The notes beneath the pieces are model-generated. The model made no database searches and was not told where the DNA came from. It saw only the letters and a list, made by a program, of their open reading frames with translations. A stretch of DNA of 64,000 nt from Thermohalobaculum sp039180675 (GTDB taxonomy: Bacteria > Pseudomonadota > Alphaproteobacteria > Rhodobacterales > Rhodobacteraceae), in contig JBCDDC010000005.1 of NCBI GenBank assembly GCA_039180675.1, positions 62,001-126,000 of the forward strand, in the 5' to 3' direction. Below are positions 62,494 to 64,000 of this stretch, one piece after another. Position numbers and translations under genes: made by a program. The stretch's first letter is position 1; the number at the start of each line of letters is the position of its first letter.

Positions 62494-64000
62494 CAGCTTT
62501 CGAACCACCAGCGGCGCGGCAACCGGCTGTCGTCAACACGGCGGCTGACGCCGACCGGACCGTGGCCCAGACGGTTCGAATGACCGATCAGGATGTTGGC
62601 GAAGGCCAGCACCACAACACCGCCCGTGTCGTAAAGCAGCCGCTGCGCCTCGAAATACATGTCGCGGCGTTTGGCTTCGTCGGCTTCTTTTCGTGCGCCT
62701 TCCAGCAATGTATCAAACGCCGCATTCTTGAAATAGGTCGAGTTCCAGTCCGACGTGGATGTGTAGGTTGAGGACAGCATCCAGTCGACCGTTGGCCTAC
62801 CGTTCCAATAGACGGCGCACCAGGGTTCCTTCAGCCAGACATTCGACCAGTATCCGTCAGCAGGCCGGCGATCGACTTTCACGTTGATCCCGACCGGCGC
62901 CAGTGAAGCCTGCATCAGAACGCCCGCATCGACCGCGCCACCGAATGCGCCGTCACTGGTCGAGAAGGTCAGATCAATGCTCTCGTAGCCCGCCTTCTTG
63001 AGGTGGAACCTCGCCTTGTCCGGGTCGTATTCCCGCTGTGGCAGATCGGTGTTGTAGAACTGCTGACCACGGCTGATCGGCACGTCATTGCCGATCGTGC
63101 CGAACCCGCCCAGCACCTTGTCGACAATCTCCTGACGCTTGACGCCCCATTTGACGGCCAATCGCAGATCGTTGTTGGTGAAGGGATCGGTGTCGGTCCG
63201 CATGTCCGTGGTGAAATGCTGGGTCGCCGCGACCTCGACCAGCGACATGGTCGGCGCCTGGCGTAGCCGCTGGGCCACCGCAACGTCGGGCGAGCCAATC
63301 GCATCCAGCGCGTTCGAGGCCAGGCCGTTGAAACGCGCGGTCGGGTCGGTGACGTTCAGCACCTCGACGGAGTCGAAGTGGCCCTGATCGTCGCGATAGA
63401 AGTTCTCGAACTTCTCGCCAGAAAAGCGAACGCCGGGCTCGAAATTGTTCATGCGATAGGGGCCGGTACCCACCCCGGATTCCCAATCCTCGTTACCGGC
63501 CTGACCGATGATCAGCCCGAAGGACGACAGGTGCGTCGGCAGGTCGAAATTCACGTCGCGCTGTTTGAGCACAACCTTGTGCAGTCCGTCGGCCCGGATC
63601 TCCTCGAGGTTCTGGGTGATCTGCTTGCCTTCGGCGAATTTGTTGTCGTCCGCCTGATGCAGCTTGAGCGACCAGACGACATCCTCAGCCGTCAGCGATT
63701 TGCCATCATGGAACTCGACGCCCTGGCGGAGATTGAAAACCCATGTGCCGTCGGGCGAGCCCTCCCAGCTTTCAGCCAGCGACGGCTGCGGCGTCCCGTT
63801 GGCATCGATCTCGGTCAGCGTGTCGAAGCACGACAGGGCGGCCAGGGTGGCATGGTCTGCACCGGTCGCGAACGTGGGTGAGAGCGTATCGCCAGTGCCG
63901 CCACCATCGGCTCCAAGCCGCAACGTGCCGCCCTTCTTCGGCGTGGCAGCCTCGACGTCGCGCCATGCGCCTGCCAGCAGAGCGGCGGAAACTCCGGTGC
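62493..64000 (-). CDS. ABC transporter substrate-binding protein, family 5 (partial)
   Basis: Incomplete: the gene runs past the right end of the window. The visible product of about 500 residues starts in a signal-like stretch (GVSAALLAGAW) followed by KKGGTLRLGADGGG, the usual mature start of peptide/nickel-type binding proteins. SLAESWEGSPDGTWVFNLRQGVEFHDG and ALKWGVKRQEIVDKVLGGFG-like blocks confirm SBP_bac_5. The family binds di- and oligopeptides, opines or nickel. The permease and ATPase genes are probably outside the window. Confidence 0.9.
   Translation of the reverse strand, partial: TGVSAALLAGAWRDVEAATPKKGGTLRLGADGGGTGDTLSPTFATGADHATLAALSCFDTLTEIDANGTPQPSLAESWEGSPDGTWVFNLRQGVEFHDGKSLTAEDVVWSLKLHQADDNKFAEGKQITQNLEEIRADGLHKVVLKQRDVNFDLPTHLSSFGLIIGQAGNEDWESGVGTGPYRMNNFEPGVRFSGEKFENFYRDDQGHFDSVEVLNVTDPTARFNGLASNALDAIGSPDVAVAQRLRQAPTMSLVEVAATQHFTTDMRTDTDPFTNNDLRLAVKWGVKRQEIVDKVLGGFGTIGNDVPISRGQQFYNTDLPQREYDPDKARFHLKKAGYESIDLTFSTSDGAFGGAVDAGVLMQASLAPVGINVKVDRRPADGYWSNVWLKEPWCAVYWNGRPTVDWMLSSTYTSTSDWNSTYFKNAAFDTLLEGARKEADEAKRRDMYFEAQRLLYDTGGVVVLAFANILIGHSNRLGHGPVGVSRRVDDSRLPRRWWFES

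Noticed and set aside
1..64000. CRISPR array, rRNA operon or intact insertion sequence
   Set aside because: No regularly spaced repeats, no rRNA-like blocks, and both transposase genes seen are broken.

Overview
The window is a high-GC chromosomal segment of an alphaproteobacterium, most likely of the Rhodobacterales (Roseobacter-type). This is inferred from codon and GC character, an OlsB-type ornithine-lipid acyltransferase, the tight glmU-glmS pair, and the style of the phosphonate-type ABC operon. No rRNA, CRISPR array or prophage block is visible. I had no database access, so all family assignments rest on motifs read from the translated sequence.

Region 1 (1-19.7 kb) is ordinary chromosome: a UPF0173 metallo-hydrolase, a HAD nucleotidase, a methyltransferase, msrB, an OlsB-like acyltransferase with an HSL-type esterase, gamma-glutamyltransferase, a GH19/peptidoglycan-binding enzyme, moaA, a membrane-embedded alpha/beta hydrolase, an acyl-CoA synthetase, an AEC permease, a coiled-coil protein, a lipoprotein, glmS, glmU, gph and tRNA-Val(CAC). 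One small peptide gene in this region, and another just past the tRNA, share an EISDxxL leader motif; only the second has the classical Gly-Gly.

Region 2 (about 19.7-42.4 kb) is an accessory island. It starts beside tRNA-Val and is bracketed by two decayed IS3-family transposase genes. It is a surface-glycan locus: six PAPS-type sulfotransferases, UDP-xylose synthase, two large glycosyltransferases sharing an unusual degenerate repeat, two SAM methyltransferases (one with large extra domains), a galE relic, and an operon of HAD phosphatase, two sulfotransferases, a nucleotidyltransferase-kinase fusion, a stand-alone nucleotidyltransferase and a large protein of unknown function. The likely product is a sulfated, xylose-containing capsule or exopolysaccharide, possibly carrying a further nucleotide-activated substituent. 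This is the best candidate for an undescribed system.

Region 3 (42.5-54.8 kb) holds a CadC/TPR-type regulator broken by one in-frame amber codon, a HlyD/DUF3302-like membrane pair, a FecI-FecR-TonB receptor signalling cassette, a YcaQ-type DNA glycosylase, small secreted proteins, a GNAT acetyltransferase and a homocysteine S-methyltransferase.

Region 4 (55-64 kb) contains a TetR regulator, a phosphonate-type importer (PhnD, PhnC, two PhnE) ending in a HAD-IIA protein that lacks the usual second catalytic aspartate, then a CocE/NonD hydrolase translationally coupled to a peptide-type ABC binding protein that runs off the window edge.
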